Shown: positions 26,334 to 39,344 of the stretch, one piece after another
Numbering within the stretch: position 1 is the stretch's first letter
Layout: each line of letters starts with the position of its first letter
DNA from: Temnopleurus reevesii
Lineage: Eukaryota > Echinodermata > Echinoidea > Temnopleuroida > Temnopleuridae
Reading direction: 5' to 3'
Assembly (NCBI GenBank): GCA_036244855.1
Contig: BQKZ01000036.1
Location: 214,806 to 278,805, forward strand
DNA length: 64,000 nucleotides
Notes under the pieces: model-generated
The model's database searches: none
The model's input: only the letters and a program-made list of their open reading frames with translations
What the model was told of the DNA's origin: nothing
Translations under genes and position numbers: made by a program

Positions 26334-29300
26334 GGGATTTGATTGAAATTGAAATTGAAATTAATTAGCAACAAAGCAAACTCATATATTGAAGAAAATT
26401 CCTGTGAAATTATGACAAAATGTCATGCCCCCATTGCAGATTAATTCTACAGCAAGCTAGTTACATTCATTCAAATGACATACATATATGATTATGAAAT
26501 GCACTACCCCCTAAAAATAATAAAAAATAAAGAGAGAGAAAGTGAGTGAGAGGAAGAAAAGGAAAAACAAAGAAAAGGTAAGAATTCTGGTAGACTGGTC
26601 AGTATAGCCCTAATGTCCAGGTCAGTCTGCTAGACCATCCAGGGTCCAAAGCTTGTATGCAATTAAAGGTAGCTTGTACTTTCATCCATTGCACTGACCA
26701 TGTGCATGTATCACCTCCCATGTCCATCTCCACTCAAGTGTACTAATAGAATTTGTCAAGTAAATTCTAGATCTACTTTCTCCTTATTGTCCTGTTTTCT
26801 TTGTCGTTTTCATTTCCTCTTCTTCCTGGGAAGGGAGCTTTTTCTTTTCATTTGATTTTATATTGTGACGCATTCTTTTGTTACATCCTTACTCCCTTTT
26901 GCACCAGTTCCCTGAAGTGCATGTCTTTGCTAATGCATTGGTCTTTTGTCTCTAATTCTTTTGCTGCATTACACATTTATTGACCAGTAAAAATTTATGT
27001 GCAATATACTTTAAGAAGTGTTTGCTGCTATTGTAACTGGTCATTATGTTCACACCAGTATAGAAATAAGAATATTAACAATAGACCTTGCAAATCATTA
27101 TTTATTGGTATATATCAAATTAATTTCTTATCATTTCATATTATTTTTTTTAATTACATTCTTTAACCAAAAAAAAGATGAATTAACGAATTAGGCTTCT
27201 TTTTTATGGTTCGCAGAGGAGAGTTTAATGTTTTTTTCCCTTTTTCTTCATAGTTTTGTTTTAGCTCAAGCTCAAGTCTTTTTAGATTGATACTATTACT
27301 TTTTTTTGTGTGCATTTTTATATATGTAAGAATGTCATATAAAACGTATTTTAAAATATCTTGGTGATGTGTGCAATGGGTTCTTTTTCTTTTCAAATCC
27401 ATTTAATCAGTCATTCCATCACTACGTCCATCTTATATACACCTTCCAGTTATACTTTCCAGGTATTGGTTTACATAGATGTATTTACATTAAATAATGG
27501 TATTGCCTATAGATTCTCTCACTTTGATATACCATCCATGCCATTATTTAAGGTCTGTTATATTTGAGTAATTCCCAACTCCACATTGATGCATTAGTAG
27601 CAATCCCAAGTCTCTCGCTTCATCAATTACACAGGTAGACCATAACCTGCAGACATTGGCTGCTAATAAACCCAGCTTTATCAACGTATACCCACTCCTC
27701 TGCCATTATTCCAAACACTCAATTTTCTTTAATACAATTAGTCTCAGCATACAGAAGATCCCCTCCAGGTCCATCTGAAGAGGAAAGATTGATTGCACGA
27801 GAGATTCTTAATGAAACCAAATGCTAGGCTCTGTTTAACTCCGCTTTCTTTTCTCATCATATTTACCAATTTTTCCATCTTAGTTTTGTATGAATCATCC
27901 CTGTGGCTGCAAATTTGGAACAAAAATGGAGGTTTATGAGACGGGCAAACCCATTTGTTTTAGTCTTGTTGAAGATGCAAATTGCCTCAAGCTAAAAAAG
28001 TATTTAGCTTAATACCACTTTTCATACATTGTTATATTTCAGTTGTATCAGACAAATCCTTCTAAATTAACTTTTACATGGTAATTTGCGAACTAATCTC
28101 TAAATACCAGTAAATTAGAATGTAAATGCATTCATTATTCATGCTCTATTAGTCTTTAATCATCCCATCAAAGCAGAAACAAAACCCTCCAACCTAGATA
28201 TCTCACTTGATCTCTAGCGCCACTCCTTCCCTACCTTTGTGCCAGGTGTACCTGACGTAAGTTTCAGCAACACAATCTTAATTCAATGATGCACTCAGAT
28301 CGTCAGCAGGATAGATTGTGATTGTTATTAAGTGTTAACCCACTTTTCTCTTCACCATCTCCCAGTTCCCTGCGGTGCCTGTACTTTTCTGCAACTAAAA
28401 ATACTCTTCCCTTGCTCTCTTTCCACAGAGAGGTACTACAAGTAAAGGAAGACGTCAGTACTTTCTATCTATGCAAATTCAAAATCTTGCTTTACAAAGA
28501 TAGAAAACATTGCGGTTTGGGAAGAGGGTGATGAGTTTATTCTTTAAACAGCCAGCCTCTGTCTTGCAAGCAAAAAGCATAGTGATTTTGAATTAGAGCG
28601 TAAGTAATCCTGTGGCTTGTATTAGCTTAAATGTGCATTCCGCAGATTTAAATTTATAGCAGCATTTCTGGTATATTTCAACCTAGATATGACAAATGGA
28701 AAAGTACAGATTTGTTGCGTGGAGATGTAGGAGGGATAGTCTATGAGGAAGTATTCTTCCGCTACTCAGCATATAAATCTTATTACGATCTGAAATGTTT
28801 TCTTTCTGTAGTATTTAGATTGTGAAGTAGGTTGGAAATGTTGTTCTTTTTCATACTACTTTGAATGATGAATCATCCTAAAATAAAGTGATACATTTAC
28901 AAGCTACAGGAAGAGTGAATTTTTATTTCAAGAATTGCTGAACAAATAAATTTTGTTTGATATGAAAACATTCATGTTCCATTCTAATCAAAATTTTTTA
29001 AATCATTGCTCTTACATATTAATGTGATTTTATTTTCATTTTGTAACCTCTTACATCTGAAATATGAATTTGAAAAGTATTTCATAATTAATGATGGACA
29101 GACATCTTATACAGACATTATATCGACTGTTTATGTTTGAGAAGGCTTTCAATGCAATTTTTTATATGAAAAGCATAAGAACGAAAACATTGAGAAATAT
29201 ACATCCAAAGTGCATCCTCTTGTGCCCTTCTACTTGACAAAATTGTGTCATATAGATTTGACTCCGACCTTGTCATTTAAATGCTTTGAATGTCTGCACA

Positions 29301-29645
29301 TAATTTGAGCATTTTCATCTTTTATAGAGAAAAAATATAAATGCATTACTTTCTCTTACTAAGGTTCGGTTTGAGGATGAAATAATTGTAGTGGAAATTA
29401 ATATTTCATCAGTTTAACAACACATTTTGCTAATCAATAGACATCTGCTTTTTACATGCCTGATTCTCTTATTGATGTACTCTATATGTGTTGAACTATA
29501 TATTTGAAGAGATGTAATCTGCAAATGTCAGTCTATGGTGTCCTTGAAAATGCAACAGAAACAAAAATCCTTGTCACACTTTAAAAGTGCAAGAAGTGCA
29601 CAGACAAAAGTACATTGACTCATTTAACGCAACCAGAGGATAAAT
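26334..29645. other. No recognised feature
   Basis: AT-rich sequence with nothing I can assign. Confidence 0.5.
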
Positions 29646-29914
29646 CTACAAATACTTGACTCTGGAGAAGTCAAGTGACACATTAGACTGCTGATTTTGT
29701 AGCCATAATTTGACTGAATCAATATCCTGGAACATTACTGTTAAAGAGGGTGGAGTCCCTTTCTCCAGTGATGGTTGATTAAGACGTATATAGTTTGATG
29801 AATAGGTTTGATGATTCACCCAGACAGCTGATGAAACTGGTATTGTAACATTGAACTTGATCCATTGACTTGATCCATTTTCTTTCTTCAGTCTTGTCAA
29901 GATTGTTATCCTGA
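29646..29914 (-). CDS. Possible terminal exon or gene relic on minus strand (weak)
   Basis: About 89 codons are open on the minus strand, ending in TAG at 29646-29648. The inferred peptide has a normal mixed composition (for example QWIKFNVTIP, LTVMFQDIDS, VKLWLQNQQS), unlike most chance ORFs here, which are Phe/Ser/Leu-rich. There is no ATG at the start; an acceptor-like ACATATCAG lies at the upstream edge, so it would have to be a last exon. I do not recognise the family, and no partner exon is evident. Confidence 0.15.
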
Positions 29915-30537
29915 TATGTTTTCAGCATTGTTGTATTTCTTATCTCTGTTGTCTACTGATACATGTACATGATGAACTTTCCATTGTTCTATTTTGCTTT
30001 CAAAAATATGTTGCTTTTCAAACTTTTTCCTATTCAATCAATGCAATGTATTTTGGCATTGTGAAATCTTATGAAATTGATTATACTTTTTATTCTTTCA
30101 ACCTCCCCCAGACACTTTTTAAAACTAAACTGTGCAATTACATTTAATCATACCCCAATTTCGTCATTTTGAAGTCATGAAAAAATGAGAGCTTTAACAT
30201 TACTTTTAAAGTAAAATATCTTATCTTTGGATGTAAGGACATCCAAATTTGCAACAAATTGATTTGTACAAACATGACAATGACATTCAGATTGTTATGT
30301 GAACTAAAGATGGTCTTTAAATGTGCAATGTAAATTAATATTCATTATGTTCCATGGGAACTTTCTTTGAGATAAATATTTTATCATAGTATGACATCTG
30401 TTTACACATGTAGGGCATTATCTGACCCTTCAAACAACTTTATAAAATGTAAAGTAGCAAGACCTGGGCACTTGTACAAGATTATAACTTATTCAGACAG
30501 AATGCGTGATGCCAGAGGGTATGATTTGGGTTTGCAG

Positions 30538-30640
30538 GGGTGATTCCCCTGTAATGGAGGCCATGTCAACGTGTAACAGACGACGAGGCGGTCTCTTGTG
30601 TGAGCCGAGCCGCGAGCACCACTTCTACCTGTCCAGCAAA
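30538..30640 (+). CDS. Possible small exon (weak)
   Basis: A GC-richer 103-nt stretch lies between an acceptor-like GGGTTTGCAG and a weak donor-like AAA|GTACAC. One frame is open for 34 codons and starts GDSPVMEAMS; it is rich in Arg, Cys and Glu. It would end in phase 0, compatible with the phase-0 start of the kinase exon at 38365, but it shows no kinase motif. The putative donor also coincides with the first unit of the adjacent minisatellite (…GTACACTCCTAGG), which weakens the case. I do not recognise the peptide. Confidence 0.15.
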
Positions 30641-32680
30641 GTACACTCCTAGGTCAGGTTAACACTTAATGCAAGGAAGGGGTGAAGGAAGGAGGGGGAG
30701 AGAGTGGCATAGGGAAGGCCGGTTAACACTGTCAATATTAGGGAGAGAATGAAGGAGGGAGAGAGGTAGGGGAGAGGTACACTCCTAGGTCAGGTTAACA
30801 CTTAATGCAAGGAAGGAGTGAGAGAAGGAGGGGGGGGGGGGAGAGGCCTAGGAAAGACAGGTTTTTGGTACTCTCAGGCTCAGAGTTAGGTGGAATAGAA
30901 TACAGGTGTGGTGGGAATGAAGGAGGGAGAGAGGGAGGGGAGGGGTACACTCCTAGGTCAGGTTAACACTTCATGCAAGGAAGGAGTGAGAGGAGGGGAG
31001 ATACAGGCATAGGAAAGCTAGGCTAACACTTTTAATACTAGGGAGAGAATGAAGGAGGAGGGAGAGAGGGAGGGGAGGGGTACACTCCTAGGTCAGGTTA
31101 ACACTTAATGCAAGGTGGGAATGAGAGGAGGGGAGAGAGAGGCATAGGGAAGCCGGTTAACACTTTTGATACTAGGGAGAGAATGAAGGAGGGAGAGAGG
31201 GAGGGGAGGGGTACACTCCTAGGTCAGGTTAACACTTAATGCAAGGTGGGAATGAGAGGAGGGGAGAGAGAGGCATAGGGAAGCCGGTTAACACTTTTAA
31301 TACTAGGGAGAGAATGAAGTAGGAAGAGAGGGAGGGAAGTGGGTACACTCCTAAGTCAGGTTAACACTTAATGCAAGGAAGGAGTTAGAGAAGGAGAGAG
31401 GGGGGGCATAGGAAAGATAGGTTATCACTTTTGATACAAGGGAGAGAATGAAGAATGGAGAGAGGGAGGGAAGTGGGTATAGTCCTAGGTCAGGTTAACA
31501 CTTAATGCAAGGAAGGAGTTAAGAGAAGGAGGGGGTGGGGGGGGGGGAGAGGCATAGGAAAGACTGGTTAACACTTTCAATACTAGAGAGATAAGGAAGG
31601 AGGGAGAGAGGGAGTGGAGAGAGAGGCATAGGAAAGATTATCACTTGTAATACTATATAGGGAGAGAATGAAGAAGGGAGAGGAAGGGGTACACTCCTAG
31701 GTCAGGGTAACACTTTCAATACTAGGGAGAGAATGAAGGAGGGAGAGAGGGAGGCATAGAAATGCCAGGGGTGGTATTCTGGTAGTTGTCTTATCTTGGT
31801 GTCTTATCTTTTCTCTTATCTCCATAAGATAAGACAGTGCTAAGACAGTCTAAAATCAGTATTCTGAAAACTCACTTTTCTCTATTTTATCTCAAATAAC
31901 CAATCAAAATCATGTTCCATTCCCCTCCAAAACTCATTGACCAATAAAAAGCTTAGCTAAAGTCCCTGTGCAACACAGTTTCAATATGCTGAAACACTTT
32001 GTGTACTGCACGCTAGCAAATTAATTGTCCGAATTATCACATGTTTGTTTGGAGCACATGTGAAGCAAATTCATCCTGTTTCATCAAGTCGCAGGTAAAT
32101 GAAATTTATAAAAAGATAAAGAAAAACAACTTTTTGAAATTCTGTATTGGGATTTGATAATCAGACATTCGTTTCTAAATATGATCTATTTCCTAAATTA
32201 CGTTTGATGCAAGAAAAATTGCCGCCATGGCGGAGATAAGACAGCTAGGAGGTGTCCTAAATCTCTATGCGAAACAATACGTTAGATAAGATAAGACACT
32301 TTTCAGAATACCAATTTATCTTATCTCTCTTGCGCGTAATACGTTGCGCATTGCATTTTTATGACGCGCAGGGGAGATAACACATAAGATAAGACAACGA
32401 GATAAGACAGCTTCCAGAAGAGCAATTTAAAGATAAGATAATATTTTGAGATAAGACACCTAACAGAATACCCCCCCAGGTTAACACTTAATGCAAGGTT
32501 GGAGTGAAGGAAGCAGGGGGGGGGGGGGGGGGGAGAGGCATAGGAAAGTCAGGTTAATACTTTTAATACTCTCAGGCTCAGAGTTGGGTGGAATAGAATA
32601 CAGGTGTGGTGGGAATGAAGGAGAAGGAGAGGGAGGGGAGGGGGTACAGTCCCAGGTCAGGTTAACACTTACTACTAATC
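30634..32680 (+). repeat. Purine-rich minisatellite, unit about 130-170 bp, interrupted by a transposon
   Basis: Units start TACACTCCTAGGTCAGGTTA and continue with ACACTTAATGCAAGGAAGG, a GA/G-rich stretch, GGCATAGGAAAG, a second GGTTAACACTT and AGGGAGAGAATGAAGGAGGG. Unit starts lie near 30640, 30778, 30946, 31080, 31210, 31344, 31478 and (partial) 31689, with further units at about 32479 and 32646 after the insertion at 31770-32475. Each unit is itself built from two related half-units. G runs of 11-18 bases lie inside (30830, 31537, 32516). Confidence 0.9.
31770..32475. mobile_element. 706-bp inverted-repeat DNA element inserted in the minisatellite
   Basis: The left end GGTGGTATTCTGGTAG and right end CAGAATACCCCC are inverted. 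Many internal copies of CTTATCT/AGATAAGA (for example GTGTCTTATCT against AGATAAGACAC) form a longer imperfect fold-back. CCAGG flanks both sides (31765-31769 and 32476-32480), consistent with a 5-bp target duplication of a CCAGGTTAACAC site in the array. No ORF resembling a transposase was found. Confidence 0.8.
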
Positions 32681-34314
32681 TGAGGTAGATGGCTAAACAT
32701 TCAGGGAAGGATGGAGAGAAAGAGGGACTTTGAGAAAAGACTGACTGAAATAATTAAAGTAAGGAAGGAAGCTGCGAGGTACATGTAGGGAGTGAGAAAA
32801 CGAGAATAGGAAGGAATTAAGGAGAAAAAAAATGATGATCTGTACATAGAAACATTCACTGAAATCTTCTATGATTGTTTTTTAGAAGTAAATTATTGAA
32901 ACATGATTTTCTTTATTTTTTATTCTTTATTTTCTCATTTCAATGCACAAAGAAATATCAGCATGAAAATTCATGAGGTATGATTGTGAAGTTTAAGACA
33001 TGTAAAGATTTGTTATGGAAAGATACTTCTGAATCTGAACTTAACCTCCTTTTCACCTTTGAGAAAAGAAAATCATATCCAATCTTCTTTCTATGAAAGA
33101 ATGGAAAATGGTTAACTTTATTATTGCCTTCCTGCTTGAAGGGAGACTGACTGAAGTTTGAAAGTAAGAGACCGGGAAGCCTTTGAAGTAGAAGTATGAA
33201 ATTATGGTCAATGAATATTCAGACTTGGAGAGATTATGTTCTTTACTAGAAGTGCCTGGGAACAGAAAATCAATCGTAAGGAGATAAAAGTTAGATGTGA
33301 GAGATAAAAGCTTCAGTGAAGTGTGGAAATGTAAAAGTGCCCTAAAAAGTACAAGGGATTTTTTGCTCAAATTGTGCTAGTCAAGAAATTGAATGAGTGA
33401 TTCTGATTGCCATTGCTCTCAGAAGTTTGCAGACGTATTAAATAAGATTTCTGAAAAAAGATATCTACTAAAAGAACACTTTAATCAATGAATTGATAAA
33501 TAAATGAATAAATAGATAGAAAAGAGTGAAAAGTGTTATGAAGATAGAATAGCAGCAAAGTAAAAACATAGATGTTGTTTCATTCCAGCCTCTGCCCCTT
33601 TGGTCCAGGAACAAACCATGATTTGAGCACCAGGAGAGAAAAATTAAAATGTCAGAGGGACAATTAACTAGAAACAAATATTTCAAAGGTATATCAATGA
33701 ACAAGCACTGCAACAGTGCTATGTTTGTATTCATGTTAATGTATCATTTCTCTTTGCAAGGATGAACTCATCTTAAAGGGTATAATTTTCTGAACATTAA
33801 TTCTTGTGTTGATCCTAACCCTGACTGTATCCATTTTGCGGTTGAAACATTGGATGGTCATACAGCATGTTGGGCATAATTATTTCTTGTAGATGAGCTT
33901 GCATCCAAGAGATCAAGGTGTAGGACCTTCATTTGAGTACTCCCATGGGAGCGATCAGACCTCATCTTAATTTGCGAGGGAATGACAAAGCGTGCTCCAG
34001 AATCCATCTTTAAAATCTGATTCAGGTCAAGGGATTCATAGATAGCTCTTCCAGTCTTATGTCCTACCTGTCCTACCCCTACCCCCATACAACATTGTAC
34101 CCCTTCCACCAATCTGTTTCAGCATTCTGTGTTTTATCTCACTGTCCCATTTTGAGAAAAATGTATGATTTTTTACCATTCTAAGAAATCCAGGACATTT
34201 TTAATAGAGTTTTCCTGTTCCTCTAGATAATCATACTTGGTCCAATGGAAAGCAAACATTTTTTTTCTTCTTTTTATGCAAAATGATTTTTCAGCTAAAG
34301 CCAGCGTTAAAATG
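32681..34314. other. No recognised feature
   Basis: AT-rich sequence; short ORFs on the minus strand have no recognisable domain. Confidence 0.5.
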
Positions 34315-34405
34315 TTGCAATTGTAGAGCGCTCAGGGATCTCTCATGAAGAGATGATAAGTGCTATATAAAAGCTGTTCATTATTATTATTACTATTATT
34401 ATTTG
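34315..34405 (+). mobile_element. 3' fragment of a LINE/SINE with (ATT)n tail
   Basis: GTAGAGCGCTCAGGGATC, then AAGTGCTATATAAAAGCTG and ATTATTATTATTACTATT resemble the ends at 25021 and 25950. The head is missing, so SINE or LINE origin is undecided. Confidence 0.6.
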
Positions 34406-37400
34406 TTGCTGACCCCACATTGCTACCAACTACCCCCCTCCTCCTCACTGCATCTCTGTCTTACCCGGCTGTATCTCACACCCCTTTGTCTCATCTCTAT
34501 CCCTCTCTTTCTGCAGTGCCCCTCTGCATGTCTCCTCTCACAACTCTTCATCTTAACACAATGCAACAACTGTTTTTCTGAATGCGTCAATACATTAATG
34601 TATTCCAGCTCTTGACCCACTTGCATAGATAACCAGACCGTCTTCCCTGTCATCAAGACCGACTCTCACTTGGACATGCTCTAGATAAATTAAGCCCTAA
34701 ATTGGTTAATAGGATCGCCCTGGGGAGTTTGGTGTTTCCTTTTGTTCGTATATGTATTGAGAGTATCGACTATGCAATATTTGTTTGAAATGTTAATTAT
34801 CCAGATATTTCTAGCGCACTATTTGTGGACAGCTAGTACTCAAAATGAAGTAATCTGATAAATTAGTTAGTGGTTTAGTGAAAGGTTAGCTTGAACACTT
34901 TGCTCATTATTTGGTTGTGCTACATTGAAACTGTAAGCTCCCCAGTGACATGGTATACTTTTTCAATAAAAAACATAATGTAAAGGAGTTACCTATTTCC
35001 CCCAATTTAATTGCCCAAAATAACTTTCTATTTCCCATTTCTTCAGGCAATGTAACACAACCCCTGTAGAGTTAAGGAAGCGTCCTGGATTTTAGAATCG
35101 ATCACCTGATGTTTGTTTTATTTTTGGGCGAGCACTTGCATTCTGTAAAGTATTGAAATGGAGATGCAACAATCTTTATACATAAACTTGGAGGTAGAGA
35201 TTGACTAGTGATTGCGTTTGCCACTATGTTATCATAATTCAGATTGTAAATGGGATGGTTTGAGTTGTTAATGTCAGGGTGACAAGTTTTTTTCAAGAAA
35301 AAAAGGTCACAAAATGATGCATACAATACTCTACAGTCATACATGTCTCATTTGTTCATGGTCATACCATGGTAATTCTTGTGAAAAAAGACAAGTCTAG
35401 ATTTGTAAAAGGACTTCAAGCAATATGGTCAAGCTCAGTTGGTTTGTAATAGAAATCAAGCTAACAATAACAGCAATGTTTGTAGTGAATTCCAAGTATT
35501 TATGGGTTATATAAACCAAATCTTTCTGAAATTCCATTCCAGAGAAACAAATAAACGAAAATAAAGAAACTGAGTAAAAAAATGATTATTTGATCTCTCA
35601 CCATTTATTTTTATTAGGTTGTCATAATATCAAGGTACGGTATCATATTTCTTTTAAATGTACCATTTTCAGGTCTGATAAGCTATTTACCTGATTCTTT
35701 TGTTATTTTTCCCAAACCTTTCCACACGCTCTGAGGCGATTGTCAGGTTTGCAAAAAAGAAAAACATGCAACGTATCAAATGAATGTCTGCAACGCAAAT
35801 GTCATCTTTGTAGGTGCTTTAAATTTCTTTGCTTCCGGATAATATCGACCAAAAAGTTCTCTTTTTTTTTTAGAAAGAATAAGAGAAGAACTTGTAGCTC
35901 TTTGCTCTAGTTATTGATGGATAGAGGGTAGCAGGAAGATCACTTTTGTCGAAATCTGTCTTTTTAAAAGTGACCATTGTCCGGTAATCTAGGACAACGC
36001 CGGTCAGCCAAAGAATAATCACCGCTGGCGTGGAATTAAGAGCTGTAAAACTGAACCCTAGGACGTCTGGCACCCAACCAGACATTAGCAATGTGTTTTT
36101 GATCTTTTGCTTCTGTCTCTTGCCAATCTCACTTGATTTCTTTTCCTTTGTTCAGTGATTAAAGGAGGGAGGGTCGTAAGGAGACTATTAAGAAATTTAT
36201 GTGACACGTTCTTACAGAAATTATGCAATGAAATACCAGGGTATGATATCTTATTGAGTTCAAGTATTCATTATTCATATAGTTCACTTGAAGTTAATAT
36301 ACCATCATTGTTGTGCATTTTGTTGATAGCTATCAAATATCAATCCTCTCCTGCTCGGTATACTCCTGAGATTCTCATCATATTGTATTTTGTTTATTTT
36401 TTGTATTACTGTTACTGAATTCACGAGAATTCAAATATCATCAAATGATCATGTGGTATGATATTCTTTGTCAAAATTTCCACAGAAATCGTATGGTAAT
36501 TTAGATAAAGAAACACAAAAAAAGACCTTAACCTTTCCTCAGAATTTTCCTTCCCAAATGTTATAAAAAATTTGTCATGCAATATGAGCATGAGACCATG
36601 AGATGCAGTTAAATGAAAATGCTAATAGAGTGAGTGGAAAGAAAAAATTGATTGCAAGTTGAGTTGATAAGCACTTATCAATCAAATTTGCATCTTCAAA
36701 TCATGCATCATGGACTAATCATAGTAAGTTTCTAAATTTGAATTTGATTTGCAATTAATCACAATTTTTCTAACATGTGAAGCTTTGAGTAACAATTTAG
36801 CAAGACCAGAGTTCTCTGAGCACTGCATCCTATAGCTATATGAATCAATATGATAATTGCCATATTCTTTTTGTGATCTTATTGGCAAAGCAAATATGGA
36901 TTATGGTGCAGTGTTAGATTGGGGGGGGGGCAGAGAAATGGTCTCATCATCAACCTATGTTGCAACTTTACCGTAAATATGTCATAGTTTAGTCCTGCAT
37001 ATCTTTTTCAGCAGAAGCATATTTTAGATCTGCATCACCTCACTTCCAATTCTTCATCAATCCTTGCTAACATGTTTTCGGTCTCTTCTTTTATATGTTG
37101 TAACAATCCATTATTGTGCAAATTTTTAAAAACTCCCACTCCCGAATCCCCATTTGTTTCTGTCTTTAATAAAATGCCTCTAGGGGTTGGGGGGGGGGGG
37201 TGGTCTGCAATAGCAGAAATTTGTTATAATCCAATTTTGCACCCCTATGGTAAAAGCTAGGGAATTTGAAAGTAAGGTTTTTTTTCTTCCAGATTTTCAG
37301 TTGTACTTAAATTAGGTATTTAGCTTTAAGTTTGCACGGTTTTCTTTTTTTTATACTTTCCATATTTTTGGCATGTTGTTTGTGCTGTTGGTAGTGTATT

Positions 37401-38364
37401 TCTGGATGTGTTGTTACTTAGATATGAAAGAAATGAGTATGAATCATAAGAGTTAATCCATCTTCCTTGCTTGAAACCACACCAAGAGTGGGAGGATTGT
37501 GTGGGTGTTTTCATCAGCCTTTTAATTTCTTTCTCCTTTACTCTCTTTCTCGACCTCTCTCCATCTTTCTATGGTGATCGCCCCCGTCTCTCGGGCAAAT
37601 TTCCTTCTCAATACTCCTGTCATCACTTTTGAGCACTTAATTCGCTATGTCGCACTATTGGGAGCATTTATGAGTCTTAAAATCATTTTAATTGAAGGAG
37701 AAGCAATTGATTCTGATGATGATAGTGATGATGACACAAGATGTGGTGTTTTATCTGGGATATTGTGTTGCTTTAGTGTTGCCACCATGATGACGGGATT
37801 TACAAGTTGGAATGCATGTGATGTTGGCTTGATCCTGGCCTATTCGTGTCAGCCAATATCTTCCATATGGAAAGGAGTTTCGACTGATCTGCTACTTGAT
37901 TCAAGTTAAGCTTTGGGAAAATGATCCTAGTCTAAGTTGGAACAATATTTTTGCAGATGATGTTGCCTTACCAAGCCACCTACTTGTAGGATTCACTTTG
38001 AATTGCTGCTTATAATTAACTTTATATATGTTGGTGATGAGGTATAACTGGGCTTTAGACTGCTTCATAAGTTGCATGCTACCATACACTGTAGGAGGGT
38101 GGTCTATGTAATTTAGATTATACAACTGTTAGCCAACTGCAACGCTTGAGATCCAATTTACATAAATTATATGATAATCAAGGCTGCAAAAAACTTTTAT
38201 GTTATCAAGAGCAACAATTATGTTGAAATATGCATAAAATTGTATATAATCTGAAAGGGTCATTGTTATTTACACATGAATACTAGATGAGCTTTACATT
38301 AGCTTCATACTTTTGAAGATGATCTCTCCTAACTAAATCAATTTTTTTATTGTCTTTCCTGCAG
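34406..38364. other. Sequence upstream of the first kinase exon, nothing assigned
   Basis: Contains G runs at 36921-36930 and 37189-37200. A 112-codon open frame (37571-37909) has an acidic stretch (DSDDDSDDD) but no recognised domain or supporting splice context. No kinase N-lobe motif (Gly-rich loop, VAxK) was recognised. Confidence 0.5.
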
Positions 38365-38479
38365 AAGTTAACAATGATCAGGAAGGTTGCTTTGCGGATG
38401 TTGCAGATCCTTGGTTTCCTGGGACAACAAAATGTCATCCATGCAGACCTCAAGCCAGAAAATATCCTTTGCAACTCAG
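38365..38479 (+). CDS. Protein kinase exon: helix E and catalytic loop (DYRK/HIPK-like, partial gene)
   Basis: This 115-nt internal exon encodes 38 residues plus one base. It opens after a pyrimidine-rich acceptor (TTTCCTGCAG) and closes at CTCAG|GTAAGA, so it starts in phase 0 and ends in phase 1. Residues 26-33 read HADLKPEN: the catalytic Asp is residue 28, the Lys residue 30 and the Mg-binding Asn residue 33. The usual HRD Arg is Ala, as in HIPK (HAD); DYRKs have Cys there. The preceding residues (IRKVALRMLQILGFLG) fit amphipathic helix E. Family knowledge: such kinases phosphorylate Ser/Thr on nuclear or cytosolic substrates. The exon joins perfectly to 57501-57622. No N-lobe exon was recognised upstream in the window. 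The kinase call is firm; the DYRK/HIPK placement is probable, and an orphan CMGC group is possible. Confidence 0.9.
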
Positions 38480-38870
38480 GTAAGAAAAGAAAGAATGCAG
38501 AAAACTATATAATTTTTTTTTGTGAAAAGAATCTCTTCAAACTTAATGCAAGAGGTGTGTTGCTCTTCACAGACTATGTTTCATTTAAAGTTAAATTCTT
38601 CATACCGAGGGAGTCACAACACCTCCAATTTATCAGATGCAGAAGTCACACAAGCATCTCCAAAATGAATACGGTTTGTGCCCTCAATACGGATATGTTT
38701 CTTTTAAAGTTAATGGCGTAGCCCAATTGCAAGATCACCTGAATTGATCATAATAGGAATTCGGTAGGCAGTTTGGTTGCAAGGTTTGTAAAGACGTTCG
38801 CACAGAATAAAAAGAGTCATAGAAATGTCTGTTTGACCTCTCATCAGTTTTCCTTGTCTTCAGCAGGTCT

Positions 38871-39030
38871 CTGAAACCAACTGCAATTCAGTTGCAATTT
38901 GAAAAGTACATTCTCATTCATGCACGGTCTGTGTTTCTTAGAAGACTCATGATTGAATGAACTGAAATTTGCAGAACTGTATCAATTAATCACAGCTTTC
39001 TAGCAATACTCTTTAAGACAAACAGCAGTC
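38871..39030. repeat. Diverged repeat, copy 1 (about 390 bp after the kinase donor)
   Basis: Shares the order TGCAATTTGAAAAGTACATT, ATGCACGGTCTGTGTTTCTT and AGAAGACTCATGATTG with the segment at 39345-39490. Considerable divergence; family unknown. Confidence 0.55.
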
Positions 39031-39344
39031 ACAACGAAAAGAATTTCCACAATTTCTTCACAATAGTGGAGACCCTTTGTAGTGACTACTTTGCAGACAC
39101 TGTTAAATGTCTGAAAATGTTTGTTTTTTAAATTTGTAGCAACTGAGTATATGTATACTCCATAGATGTATCTGCAGTAAGTGAAATCTGGTGGTGCAAA
39201 GAGGTTGCAAATTAGTTTACAGCACAATCATATACCCTTTTAGGAAACAAATTTGATAATAGGCATATACTGATGAAGGGTGTTGATTAAATTTCCCTCT
39301 GGCTGTTAATAGACCAGAATTTCCATTGTAAGAATAGGGGATGT

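Noticed and set aside
37571..37909. 112-codon + strand frame with an acidic stretch
   Set aside because: No recognised domain and no clear splice sites. It lies in the expected intron upstream of the kinase exon, so a chance frame is likely, though not excluded.
38480..38721. Extension of the kinase exon as one long frame to 38721
   Set aside because: The frame continues past a strong GTAAGA donor into non-kinase sequence, whereas splicing to 57501 restores the kinase domain exactly.
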